Assembly (NCBI GenBank): GCA_905221615.1
Contig: CAJNDT010000994.1
Coordinates: 39,347 to 103,346 of the forward strand
Direction: 5' to 3'
Source of the DNA: Symbiodinium sp. CCMP2592
Taxonomy: Eukaryota > Sar > Dinophyceae > Suessiales > Symbiodiniaceae
Length of the DNA stretch: 64,000 nt
The position numbers were made by a program, and so were the translations under genes. Positions within the stretch are counted from its first letter, which is position 1, and each line of letters starts with the position of its first letter. Positions 8,201 to 17,400 of this stretch are shown here, piece by piece. Under the pieces are notes generated by a model that saw nothing but the letters and a program-made list of their open reading frames with translations, made no database searches and was not told the DNA's origin.

Positions 8201-10618
8201 GCTCGGGACGTGACCGGCAGAAGCGACACTCTTGTCAAGTCTGCCTTCGTCGAGTTGCTTGAGAATTTGTTCCGGAGTCGCGTAGATGTCCAGTGCGGAG
8301 ATGGTACACACAATCTCTTGAGGTACGTGGCGGGCTATGTGTCGAAGGCTTCCGATGCTCTCAGCTTCTCGCAGCGGCAGGCAAAGAAGGATGGCAGTGC
8401 CGAGGAGATGAGCAAGTGGAGACAAACCTACCGTCTCCTTTGCAAACGATCTCCGATGGAACAGGAGATCCTGATGGAATTTGCTGGTCTGGCCATGGTT
8501 CGGCACTCCTTTTCCGGTCACACGCTTTTCGCGCCCATACCTGGGAGCCAAGCTCGGAATTCGTCTCGGGATCAGTACCTAGTCTACCAAGCGTGCTTGA
8601 AACGACCACGTGATGAACTTGGTTCCGCTCGAGGATTGAGTTTCTTGCAATGGCTGCGACACTTCCGCGTGGTAGACGTTGAGAAGCAGATAGTCGCCAA
8701 AAGAAACGCTGCCGGGCCAGCAAGAGATCACGATTGCGGGGTCGCCATCACCTTTCCATTCGAGCTCTTGGATATTTTCATTGGTGCCTGGGCAGCGACT
8801 TTTCTTCCGAACATGGAAGAATTCCGGCTGTTTCCGGAGACAGATGAAGACGCAAGGAACTATCCGGCAAGTCTCGCTGCAGAGAGATCTCGTCGCTCCT
8901 CTTTTGTCGCCCCCGAAGGGTGCAAGCACTTGAAGGCTGTTTTGTGTCTGGACGAGTTTCAACTCTATCGCAGAGACTCGCTGGTGTTCCATCCGAATGT
9001 TGGAGAACTTCTGTCAAGAGTGGAAACAGATCTCACTCTGAGAGGACTCACGGCAGACCGCATTGCCACTTTCAAAGCCAGGATTCATGCATGTGCTCTT
9101 TTACTCTGTGCCTTCCGAGATGGACGCGAAGATCCAGGATTGTGGCGAGCCCGTGCGGTACCCGATCCTCCTAGCCGCATTTGGTCGCCGGAGCAACAGC
9201 AGGTGTTGGAGCACGTGAAGCGAGGAACCAGCATTAGCGATGCCGCTGAAATGACCCAGGCATGCCGAGTGTTGCAGGTCGCCGGCGGGCCAGGCACGGG
9301 CAAGACGGAGGTCATCATTGCGGCGGTGCGCCAAGCCCTGCAAGACGGCTGTCGCGTCTTGATTGCAGGTCCAATCGGTCTCCTGGTGTCCATGTACAGA
9401 TTGCGCTTGCCCAACCTCCACAATTTGACCATGGAGACGGTGCATTCCGCTTTTCGAATTACCAGAGATGCCGATGCAGCTTACATTCCGCCAGGCCGAC
9501 TTCGTCAGTACGACCTCATTGTTATTGACGAGGTCAGTCAGATTGAAGCGGCCGTGTGGAGGAAACTGCAGACTGGCCTTGGAGAGTTGACGCCATGTCC
9601 ATTTCTGGTGTTCGTAGGAGACTTCCAACAGCTTCAGCCGCTGCAAGGAGGACCTGCTCTGCAAACTGATCTGGATCGAGAGCGAGCCGAAGGTCACATC
9701 CTGTATGTGAAGCTCGAGCAACATGAAGCGGCTCGCTCGGTGGACCCGACCATGCTCGCTTTCCTGGAGGCGGCAAGAGTGCAACAGCCATCCCGAGAAG
9801 AACTGACGGCTTTCTTTGCAGGCAGACTCTGGTCTACAAATCTTCAAGCGGCAGCTTCGCGTGCACTTGCCGTGGAAGCCGAGACTGGGTCTAACTTCAC
9901 GTTCTTGTCAGTGACTAATCGCGGAGCCGCAGCCCTGAACCTTGCACGGCTCGGTCTTGAGTTTCCGGAGGCGGCAGCGACACTTCGGTCCGGCGGAGGA
10001 ATTCCGGCGGAAAATGACCAGGTCGTGGTGGCTCCGGGTATGAGGTTGCGCCTCACACAGAACGTAGATAAAGAGAGAGGCTTTGTGAACGGGAACGCAG
10101 GCAAAGTTCGATGTCTTCTTCGTGCCGACGTGTTCGTGCTTGACTCGGACCAGGGCCTGCCAATTTTGATCCATCCCATTTCACAACAGGGGCGCAAGTT
10201 TCTGCCGGTCGCCTACGGTTGGGCTACGACCATGAGGCGTGCCCAAGGGGCCACTCTTCAGAAGGTCGGGTTATGGTTCGACCGCCGACTTCCCGACAGA
10301 GGCTATGCTTACGTCGGGTTGTCGAGAGCGAAGAAGTGCCAGGACGTGTTTCTGCTAGACAAAATCCGTCGCACTGATTGGAGACCCGTGGGTGGAGACA
10401 GCAATCCCGAAGAACAGAACAAGCTCTCGGTTTTCAGTGAAAGCACGCACAGCAGTGACGTGGACTATGGCTGTTCAGAGTCCGAGGAGGACGAGCCCAG
10501 TCTGGATAGCGAATCCACGGAGGTGTCTATGAGTCCCGAAGCGAGCTACTCGTTGGAGATTTCTCCGGAGCAGTCCAATTCCCGACGAAGCGAATCGACC
10601 GAGGACAGCAGAGATTGA
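5273..10618 (+). CDS. Gene 5, copy A: USP-HTH-Helitron-like Rep/helicase fusion (1781 aa)
   Basis: A single uninterrupted frame of 1781 residues from the ATG at 5273; an upstream in-frame stretch is leader sequence opening at TTG. Domains in order: (1) USP/C19 module at about 8-290 with C14, H231 and D246/247; (2) an HTH-like unit at about 370-432 ending NWFRRPEL and a second, diverged one at about 454-514 ending LRRWLG; (3) a zinc ribbon, C577-x2-C580 and C603-x2-C606; (4) a Helitron-like N/Rep region at about 880-1030 with LPSVFFTVAPAEW, the HUH motif H962-L-H964 and tyrosines Y1018 and Y1022 in RYVAGYVSK; (5) a superfamily 1 PIF1/RecD-like helicase at about 1320-1740 with Walker A GPGTGKT (K1344), Walker B VIDEVSQ (D1419, E1420) and motif VI YVGLSRAK; (6) an acidic Ser/Glu tail. 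All key residues are present, so it should be able to nick and unwind DNA as in rolling-circle transposition. The USP front end is unusual, since Helitron relatives are better known for OTU proteases. Confidence 0.9.
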   Translation: MAFDMKLINVGNSCFINAGLQAVLALPGFDSLRPTTATERALLEVWSSALALVGASTPQAVNDLYYQGRQEDCMEFLGELVADCPTVHAKLQGRERGHLGCAFCDYRRPLPAENFLTLQLALLDDDRRLCSVQAAVDSYLAQNILQEDIVHWECENPTCIEAGTARHAPRRSSQVEAWPENLIIQLKRWDVLHGLLNHEVFVDKELRVKEDVRYRLRAVVCHLGETASSGHYVTYRPNERNFVRLDDARVSEIDHNPGQMPTSATEKTYIVCYARLEGVLPVPVLPMKRPAIDLDPSEDSDDSDVVVVGTAPGRKSGGNPGAGMQGDSRLLEQAPSQAPAKRVRTEPGSKVGSQHGEPQHGGKAISGNIGNYTEEDRNIILEALRTSETFAVALASIRRQIPHFTLTRRGSEYRLHRNTLLNWFRRPELAAIRVAQSQASVSADTCGFGRRPSWNTALGKLPTQQRNAVVEALTSGSTATVLAALTEEAAGPAPSTVPESTLRRWLGRVPLPPQKTSEAEPDSQADRSSRNRLHETWAEEYSLNFGVRLPVLDMKQTSVDKRDSNALWLVEGSWTFCPDCGRRRARGKSRRTSLADLHPVEYCRPCCDVAAVDLLAPAPATTLDARALVYTTPQRSTWHSWSAAIASGELPLTAVLCESDLNNLAVLTIHVDYRTRRGGKAEVTSKQKRSLTRCRWQRRPLRELLRSDLASRAFTWLLQNNETYRAWVDRHSALFETTGDLQESELQTAQLLLRSPGIEVATRPWLYPLASLADTDYQERLLPLGWTTTRSRPSIRAGFMRKLQSRCVDYAADYPLQCLLYDTVMAKTISSVQAVADKQKVSPEQIASDMDGFDVYWQQQLRKMEDICRQEHEKHGSMEKALPSVFFTVAPAEWRFLLHNGVFHEGPLTDQQLQLTLHFYHSLQTLLEQHILKNGESLHRVGIAKVRQWSFRFEFQSRGTLHLHAVLWADLLPGWQARDVTGRSDTLVKSAFVELLENLFRSRVDVQCGDGTHNLLRYVAGYVSKASDALSFSQRQAKKDGSAEEMSKWRQTYRLLCKRSPMEQEILMEFAGLAMVRHSFSGHTLFAPIPGSQARNSSRDQYLVYQACLKRPRDELGSARGLSFLQWLRHFRVVDVEKQIVAKRNAAGPARDHDCGVAITFPFELLDIFIGAWAATFLPNMEEFRLFPETDEDARNYPASLAAERSRRSSFVAPEGCKHLKAVLCLDEFQLYRRDSLVFHPNVGELLSRVETDLTLRGLTADRIATFKARIHACALLLCAFRDGREDPGLWRARAVPDPPSRIWSPEQQQVLEHVKRGTSISDAAEMTQACRVLQVAGGPGTGKTEVIIAAVRQALQDGCRVLIAGPIGLLVSMYRLRLPNLHNLTMETVHSAFRITRDADAAYIPPGRLRQYDLIVIDEVSQIEAAVWRKLQTGLGELTPCPFLVFVGDFQQLQPLQGGPALQTDLDRERAEGHILYVKLEQHEAARSVDPTMLAFLEAARVQQPSREELTAFFAGRLWSTNLQAAASRALAVEAETGSNFTFLSVTNRGAAALNLARLGLEFPEAAATLRSGGGIPAENDQVVVAPGMRLRLTQNVDKERGFVNGNAGKVRCLLRADVFVLDSDQGLPILIHPISQQGRKFLPVAYGWATTMRRAQGATLQKVGLWFDRRLPDRGYAYVGLSRAKKCQDVFLLDKIRRTDWRPVGGDSNPEEQNKLSVFSESTHSSDVDYGCSESEEDEPSLDSESTEVSMSPEASYSLEISPEQSNSRRSESTEDSRD

Positions 10619-11026
10619 GGGTAAGGTTGCAGTTTCACGATCTAGATATCCTTGTCTTGTACAGTTCGATGATAGCATCGCAATGACAAGCCGCAGTGGA
10701 TGCAGAAGATATCTGTTAACTTCTGCTGCTGAAGGATGGACCTTGGACCAGAATATGTGTATATATAGCCACATCGCTGAAGGGTGTTTGTTCTTCGTGA
10801 TGTCAGAGTATGCTTCGTGTGTTGTTGTATTGGTCCACAGTTGCCGAACATTAGACACAGAAGCTGTCTGATTCTTTTGCAGTTGCTTCGAGCAAAACTA
10901 TAGGGCGTATTCTGATGCCGTGCGCTCGAGAGTATTTACGATGCCGTGCGAGTAACCTGGATGCAGGTCAATCATGTACACGATGATCGTCGCGCTGAGG
11001 CAGGGCATGGTGGCGGCTGTCGGCAT
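10619..11026. other. Gene-free stretch after gene 5, copy A
   Basis: About 400 bp with no supportable gene. It probably includes the 3' untranslated region of gene 5. A TATATATAG word at about 10761 and a repeated GATGCCGTGCG word at about 10914 and 10940 are the only visible details. No convincing Helitron 3' end (hairpin followed by CTRR) was found. Confidence 0.5.
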
Positions 11027-11417
11027 GATGTCTTTGTTGCTTTGGTATTTTCACTGAACATGTGCCAGGTTCCTTAAGCTAGGACTTGGCTTTCCTGGGA
11101 CTGCTTGGTGTTCCCCAACAAGCGATGCTCATGCTCTTTGCTTTCCTGGGACTGCTTGGTGTGACTACCCCCCAATAAGCGATGCTCATGCTCTTGGCTT
11201 TCCTGGGAGTGCTTGGTGTGACTACCCCCCAATAAGCGATGCTCATGCTCTGCTTTCCTGGCACTGCTTGGTATGACTACCCCCCAATAAGCGATGCTCA
11301 TGCTCTTGGCTTTCCTGGGAATGGTTGGTGTGACTACCCCCCAATAAGTGATGCTCATATGATGTCTTTGTTGCTTTGGTATTTTCAATGAACATGTGCC
11401 AGGTTCCTTAAGCTAGG
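11027..11417 (+). repeat. ~58 bp minisatellite bracketed by a direct repeat, copy A
   Basis: About five units of roughly 58 bp, each carrying CCCCAATAAGCGATGCTCATG and GCTTTCCTGGGA words. A ~58 bp direct repeat (GATGTCTTTGTTGCTTTGGT ... CCTTAAGCTAGG) brackets the array at about 11027-11085 and 11360-11417. The short antisense frames inside are repeat translations, not genes. Confidence 0.85.
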
Positions 11418-11720
11418 AAGAAGTTGTGCCCATTGTTGATAAACAACACCTGAACAAGACGAGGATAGCAAGGAATATAAAGACTCATTAATTAACGAAG
11501 TTTCCCGTAGCATGGTTTGATGCTTTTTTTTGTTTTTGTAGTATCTTGCGGCCATGTGTGCTATGATTCTATAAGCTAGAAAGAAGTTGTGTCCATTGTT
11601 AACAAAAAAAACATCTGCACAAAGGCGAGATAGTATGCAAAATAAAAAGTATTATTAAAAGAAGTTCCTAAGAAGAATCGTGTTCTATTCGAATATAAAA
11701 TAAAGATTGTTATTTCGTAA
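11396..11720 (+). repeat. Diverged two-copy repeat before the telomeric block, copy A
   Basis: About 165 bp occurs twice in diverged form, at about 11396-11560 and 11563-11720. Shared words include AAGCTAG-AAGAAGTTGTG and CCATTGTT. It is AT-rich and noncoding. The following bases (GGGCGGGTGGGGTTTTGAC...) form a left flank of the telomeric block that recurs at about 41650-41715. Confidence 0.6.
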
Positions 11721-11797
11721 TGTGAGGGGAACCTATGGGCGGGTGGGGTTTTGACTTAGAATAGCTTGACTTGAAAATTCCAAAGTCAGAGAAGCTG

Positions 11798-11916
11798 AAC
11801 CCTAAACCCTAAACCCTAAACCCTAAACCCTAAACCCTAAACCCTAAACCCTAAACCCTAAACCCTAAACCCTAAACCCTAAACCCTAAACCCTAAACCC
11901 TAAACCCTAAACCCTA
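11798..11916 (+). repeat. Interstitial telomeric block 1 (CCCTAAA, ~17 units)
   Basis: A perfect or near-perfect CCCTAAA array of about 119 bp. This type of repeat caps chromosomes in plants and many algae. The orientation is that of a left chromosome end. It is the right boundary of cassette copy A; the sequence beyond it differs from that after copy B. Confidence 0.97.
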
Positions 11917-11936
11917 CCTATAGTAATTTAAACCTT

Positions 11937-12425
11937 AATGGCTTCGTGGCGATTGACGTTTTCAGCTGATCAACTTGATCAATCTTCGTGGCGACTTCAT
12001 CAATCTTCGTGGCGACTTGATCAATCTTCGTGGCGCTAAACCGTTCGCCCAGGATTTAGGGCGGCCCTAAACCGTTCGCCCAAGATTTAGGGCGGCCCTA
12101 AACCGTTCGCCCAAGATTTAGGGCGGTCACTTCATCAATCTTCGTGGCGGTTGCATCAATCTTCGTGGCGGTTGCATCAATCTTCGTGGCGGTTGCATCA
12201 ATCTTCGTGGCGGTTGCATCAATCTTCGTGGCGGTTGCATCAATCTTCGTGGCGGTTGCATCAATCTTCGTGGCGGTTGCATCAATCTTCGTGGCGGTTG
12301 CATCAATCTTCGTGGCGCTAAACCGTTCGCCCAGGATTTAGGGCGGCCCTAAACCGTTCGCCCAAGATTTAGGGCGGCCTCTTCGTGGCGACTTCATCAA
12401 TCTTCGTGGCGACTTCATCAATCAG
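11937..12425 (+). repeat. 21 bp and ~33 bp minisatellites next to telomeric block 1
   Basis: About nine or more 21 bp units with the word ATCTTCGTGGCGGTTGC run at 12128-12316, with diverged units before (from about 11970) and after (to 12425). Between them lie units of about 33 bp in which GCCCTAAA faces TTTAGGGC across a short CCGTTCGCCCA spacer (12037-12126, 12317-12377). The Val/Ala/Ser open frame here is a translation of the repeat. Confidence 0.9.
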
Positions 12426-12715
12426 GGCCCTAAACCCTTGGCCCGAGATTTAGGGGCTTAAACCCTTGGCCCGAGATTTAAGGCCTAAACCCTTGCCCCG
12501 AGATTTAGGGCCTAAACACTTGGCCCGAGATTTAGGGCCTAAACCTTGGCCCGAGATTTAGGGCCTAAACCCTTGGCCCGAGATTTAGGGCCTAAACCCT
12601 TGGCCCGAGATTTAGGGCCTAAACCCTTGGCCCGAGATTTAGGGCCTAAACCCTTGGCCCGAGATTTAGGGACTAAACCCTTGGCCCGAGATTTAGGGCC
12701 TAAACCCTTGGCCAA
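12426..12715 (+). repeat. 27 bp minisatellite with facing telomere-like words
   Basis: About ten units of 27 bp run from CTAAACCC through TTGGCCCGAGA to TTTAGGGC. Each unit joins a CCCTAAA-like word to an inverted TTTAGGG word, so each can fold into a hairpin. No coding role is supported. Confidence 0.9.
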
Positions 12716-12940
12716 TCAATTCTGCAAGAGATTTTCCTTCCTAACGCCCCAATAAGCGAAACAATTCTGCAAGAGGTTTTCCTGTCTAACGCCCCAATAA
12801 GCGAAACAATTCTGCAAGAGGTTTTCTTTGCTAACGCCCCAATAAGCGAAACAATTCTACAAGAGGTTTCCCTTTAACGCCCCAATAAGCGAAACAATTC
12901 TGCAAGAGCTTTTCAATCTTAAAGCTCCAATAAGCGAAGG
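12716..12940 (+). repeat. ~46 bp minisatellite with CCCCAATAAGCGA core
   Basis: About five units containing CAATTCTGCAAGAGGTTTTC and CGCCCCAATAAGCGAAA. The CCCCAATAAGCGA core also occurs in the unrelated-looking 58 bp array on the other side of telomeric block 1. Confidence 0.85.
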
Positions 12941-13149
12941 TTTAGGCCCTAGTAGTTTGGAGTTGCACATGAGCTAGTTGTCTTGGATCGAGTTAGGTTC
13001 TAGGGTGGGGAGGGGATGTGGCACGGAGGACTTTTGAGAGCGAAGCAAGCCTAGGGTTTAGAAGCGTTTAGAGCCTAGGGTTTTGTCGTGAGTACTCTGT
13101 AGACTGGGAAGAGCAGATGTCAGTTAGGTTTTAGGGTGGGGAGGGGATT
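12941..13149. other. Gene-free stretch with a short duplicated word
   Basis: No gene is seen. The segment GGTTTTAGGGTGGGGAGGGG occurs twice in slightly different form (about 12990 and 13130). A few isolated TTTAGGG/CCTAGGG words are present. Confidence 0.5.
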
Positions 13150-13330
13150 GCAGTTGCTGCTGTCGCTAAACCCTAAATTCCTTATGGTGTCAATACCGTT
13201 GCTTGCTTGTTTTAAGTAAAGCAGCTGAAAGATCGCAGATGCTGAGTCGTTGAACTCTAGAAAAGTTGTTAAAGCAGCTGAAAGATCGCAGATGCTGAGT
13301 CGTTGAACTCTAGAAAAGTTGTGACCTCTT
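13150..13330. repeat. Inverted single unit of the 85 bp array, then a 57 bp direct repeat
   Basis: Bases 13150-13235 are the reverse complement of one unit of the tandem array at 16080-16925 (facing words GTCAATACCGTTGCTTGCTTG and the inverse). It is followed by two copies of a segment beginning AAAGCAGCTGAAAGATCGCA (about 13219 and 13272). Confidence 0.8.
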
Positions 13331-13722
13331 AAAACACGCCAAACCTTAAAAAATTGTTTCTGGCGGCAAGCTTCTCAAGAGAGCTGGTTCAGCAATAAAG
13401 CCTCGCCCGAACCAGCTGAAGCTGCGGTCACGCCATCGCTTTACGATAGCAATCATGCCTTTTTTAACTGCCCAGTTGAAGGCCAGCACGAGAATGTTGT
13501 TGTTCGGCCTGCCTCGACAGCATTCTGTCCGCAGGGTGAATTTGGTGGTGCATCGGGGATAAGCTTAGGGTGGCGTTAGAGGATAGAGCCTAGTGTTGCG
13601 GTTTTCCAATGTCATGACTTGAATCTCCTCACCTAGAACAGCTACCGAATTCGATTTCATGTCTTTCAATGTTTCCACATCGGACTGTGTCCACTGCTTG
13701 ACAACATTGCCTCCACCAGTTG

Positions 13723-15522
13723 AAGCTGCGGTCACGCCATCGTTTTACGATAGCAGCCACCGCTATCATATCAAGTTTCTTTGCGATGACCGTTCAGCTG
13801 AAACCCTTCACCGCTAGGCTTCCAAAGACCTTTTCGCGCGCGCGCGCGCGCGTTGTTGGGGGGTCAGAGGCAGCAAAGCCGGGCTTCGCCTCCGGGGGTC
13901 AGGGCCTTTCTGCTCCAGGCCGCTGCTTACATCTGCGGCATGTCGCAAAAACGCTTTTTTTTTGAAAATTGCAAGAATTTTCAAAGGCTTCCACGATGAC
14001 TGCTTTCGACGACAAAGAAGCTTCGTGTGCTACACATCATGACATGTGTACAACATCGATCCAAATCGCTTCTTAATCGACGTCAACTAAAGAACTTTAC
14101 ATCATTTGAAGTTCTTCGACGGCTTACATACGTTCCGAAACGAAGTCACAGCCATCCAAGCCACAACCACGCAGAATCAAAACGACGCCCTTCGCAGAAT
14201 CAGGGCGACACCCTTCAGCGGAGCACTGTGTCACACCCCGCGGGCCCTCGACCGGACGAGCCTACGTCATTTGAGCTCCTCTGTCTGTTTGCGCACTTCC
14301 CGAAGATACCCTTTCAAACCAAAAATTTGGTGTTTCAAAGGGCCCGCGGGGCCAACGCAGAATCAACCCTACAACAGTTCACGCGGACCCTGCAATCAAA
14401 AGGGTAAGCTCGGGAGTGGGTTTGCGGACATAGTTTGACCTCCCCTGTCCATCTATGGCCCTCCCGCGGCTCCCCTTGAACACCAGTTTCCGCATGAAGG
14501 GTCGCAGAATGCAGAATCACATTCGCACACCCTTCCTGCGGTAAAGGGTCTTCAAGGGGAGCCGCGGGAGGGCCATAGATGGACAGGGTAGGTCAAACTA
14601 TGTCCGCAAACCCACTCCTGAGCTTACCCTTTTGATTGCAGGGTCCGCGTGAACTGTTGTAGGGTTGATTCTGCGTTCTGCGACCCTTCATGCGGAAACT
14701 GTTCTTCAAGGGACCCGCGGGAGGGCCATAGATGGACAGGGGAGGTCAAACTATGTCCGCAAACCCACTCCCGAGCTTACCCTTTTGATTGCAGGGTCCG
14801 CGTGAACTGTTGTAGGGTTGATTCTGCGTTGCCCGCGCGGGCGCCCTCAAACACAAAATTTTGGTATCTTCCAGCGGGCTTCGGGAGGGCCGCAAACAGA
14901 CAGAGGAGCTCAAATGAGGTAGGCTCGTCCGGTCGAGGCCCCGCGGGGTGTGACACAGTGCTCCGCTGAAGGGTGTCGCCTTGATTCTGCGAAGGGCGTC
15001 GTTTTGATTCTGTGTGGTTGTTGCTTGGATGGCTGTGACTTCGTCTCGGAACGTATGTAAGTTGGTGAAGAACTTCAAATGATGTAGAGTTCTTCACTTC
15101 AAGGCCGTTAATGATCGATGTAGTTGCATATCCAGCTATGTTTGCATTGAGTATTTGTTTCGCTGGAGTTCGCATCTCGCTTAGGGATGTGACTAGTTGC
15201 TTTGCAAAGAAAGATGTGTGAGCACCACAAGTTTACTTTGTCGTTGAAAGCAGTCATCGTGGAAGCCTTTGAAAATTCTTGCAATTTTCAAAAAAAAAGC
15301 GTTTTTGCGAGATGCCGCAGACGAGCCTGGCGACATGTAAGCAGCGGCCTGGCGAGAGGCCCCCGGAGGCGAAGTCTCTGGATCCCACCAACGCGCGCGC
15401 GCGCGCGCGAAAAGGTCTTTGGAGGCTTGCCGGTGAAGGGTTTCAGCTGAACGGTCATCGCAAAGAAACTTGATATGATAGCGGTGGTTGCTATCATAAA
15501 ACGATGGCGTGACCGCAGCTGC
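13723..15522. repeat. Long inverted repeat centred near 14.5 kb
   Basis: The left arm (about 13723-14476) and right arm (about 14552-15522) are reverse complements over much of their length. Both have the AGCTGCGGTCACGCCATCG terminus, a (GC)n tract (13838-13852 versus 15392-15408), the stretch around TTTGCGGACATAGTTTGACC and the CCGCGGG words. Part of the right arm next to the centre is itself duplicated (about 14555-14690 and 14705-14830). The middle of the arms (about 14010-14090 versus 15100-15240) has diverged. Open frames in both arms are mirror images, which argues against coding. It may be a foldback-type element or a broken palindrome. Confidence 0.8.
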
Positions 15523-15639
15523 AGGTCTTTCTTGCAGTACCTTTCATTAAAACTCGCGGACAAGCACTGACCGCAAGAAACATGTTCTAGGCTTGAATAA
15601 GCTAGAGATGTGGCTCTATGAAGGCAAGCCCTGGTTCAA

Positions 15640-15800
15640 GTTCCTGGCGGTGAAGGGTTTCAGCTGAACGATCATCGCAAAGAAACTTGATATGATAGCG
15701 GTGGTTGCTATCATAAAACGATGGCGTGACCGCAGCTGCAGGTCTTTCTTGCAGTACCTTTCATTAAAACTCGCGGACAAGCACTCACCGCAACGCCATC
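15640..15800 (+). repeat. Second direct copy of the inverted-repeat terminus
   Basis: Bases about 15646-15795 repeat about 15432-15574 with few changes (GGTGAAGGGTTTCAGCTGAA through CTCGCGGACAAGCACT). Shorter fragments of the same terminus occur at about 13418 and 15933, so this end sequence is dispersed locally. Confidence 0.85.
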
Positions 15801-16079
15801 GCTTTACGACAGTGCATTGCCTGGTCAAGGCAACGCATTGAGCAACTGATCAAGAACATTCGAACCACATCTCTTGGCCGTGGCACACTGGCAAGCACAC
15901 CTTCAACCGTGGATCTTCAAACAGCTGATCCTGCGGTCACGCCATCGCTGTGCGACAGCAACAGGAGCTGTCAAGCTTCTTTGCGATGACCCCTCAGCCA
16001 CTGGCCAGTGACTTTTTGACCGCAAGCATGGGTCCTTGTCCTGCATTTTTTCTATCCTCGCTGATAGTAGCAGCTTCAA

Positions 16080-16925
16080 TTGTTACTTGCTTTACTTAAA
16101 ACAAGCAAGCAACGGTGTTGACATCATAGGAATTTTAAGGTTTAGCGACAGCAGCAGCTTCAAGCTTTTCGTTGCCATACTTCAAACAAGCAAGCAACGG
16201 TGTCGACACCATAGAAATTTTAAGGTTTAGCGACAGCAGCAGCTTCAATCTTTCACTTGCTTGACTGAAAACAAGCACGCAACGGTCTCGACACCATAGG
16301 CATTTTAAGGGTTAGCGACAGCAGCAGTTTCAATCTTTCACTTGCTTTACATAAAACAAGCAAGCAACGGTATTGACACCATAGGCATTTTAAGGTTTAG
16401 CGACAGCAGCAGCTTCAAGCTTTTCGTTGCCTTACTTCAAACAAGCAAGCAACGGTGTTGCAACCATACGAATTTTAAGGTTTAGCGACAGCAGCAGCTT
16501 CAAACTTTTACTTGCTTGACTTAAAACAAGCACGCAACGGTCTCGACACCATAGGCATTTTAAGGGTTAGCGACAGCAGCAGTTTCAATCTTTCACTTGC
16601 TTTACATAAAACAAGCAAGCAACGGTATTGACACCATAGGCATTTTAAGGTTTAGCGACAGCAGCAGCTTCAAGCTTATCGTTGCCTTACTTCAAACAAG
16701 CAAGCAACGGTGTTGCAACCATACGAATTTTAGGGTTTAGCGACAGCAGCAGCTTCAAACTTTCACTTGCTTTACTTAAAACAAGCAAGCAACGGTGTTG
16801 CAACCATACGAACTTTAGGGTTTAGTGACAGTAGCAACTTCACTATTTTACTTGCTTTACTTAAAACAAGCCAGCAACGGTGTTGACACCATAGAAATCT
16901 TAAGGTTTAGCAACAGCAATGGAAG
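16080..16925 (+). repeat. ~85 bp tandem array
   Basis: About ten units of roughly 85 bp, each with TTTAGCGACAGCAGCAGCTTCAA-like and ACAAGCAAGCAACGGT words and a CATAGGCATTTTAAGG segment. Units vary by point changes. The array is noncoding. Confidence 0.9.
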
Positions 16926-17400
16926 CAATGTACACGCATGATGCGGATACACTGTGGACATGGACAGGTTTGTTTGCATCTGATTGCAGCTCAGTCTCCT
17001 GTGAGCGGCGTACCTTGGCTCTGAAAACTACATTATAGTCGGCACATATGAGCGCCATGCGAGTGCAACTGCGCACACAAACTTGGAATATCGCGACAGT
17101 GTGAAGACTTTGCTGAAAGCAGGGCTGCGTGAAGAGAGAGGTACGAAGTCAATGTAGCTTTGCATTGGTCAGAAGGCTATCGACTCTGCTTCGGAATGTA
17201 GGATCGCGGGGTTGAACGATTGTGCAGGAATCTTTGCTTGTGGCTGCCAACTTCTACTTGCAGAAGAGGCACGGTGATCTGACGCTAGCCTCAGCAGACG
17301 TAGCAGTTCTGTGTGGAATCTAATGCTTGCTGCAGATCAGCTCGACCTGTCATCAGCGCAGCCAGCTTTGCTTATTCGCCAGCAAAACTAGTGTACAGTC
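16926..17400. other. Upstream region of gene 1, copy B
   Basis: A 475 bp stretch with no gene, ending at the ATG of gene 1. It should hold that gene's promoter and 5' leader. No TATA box or leader repeat of the L type is visible, so gene 1 is probably controlled separately from genes 2-5. Confidence 0.4.

Noticed and set aside
10619..11797. Classic Helitron 3' terminus
   Set aside because: CTAG words follow AAGCT twice (about 11078 and 11410), but the upstream stem is only about 4 bp and no matching 5' TC end was identified, so the element boundaries remain undefined.
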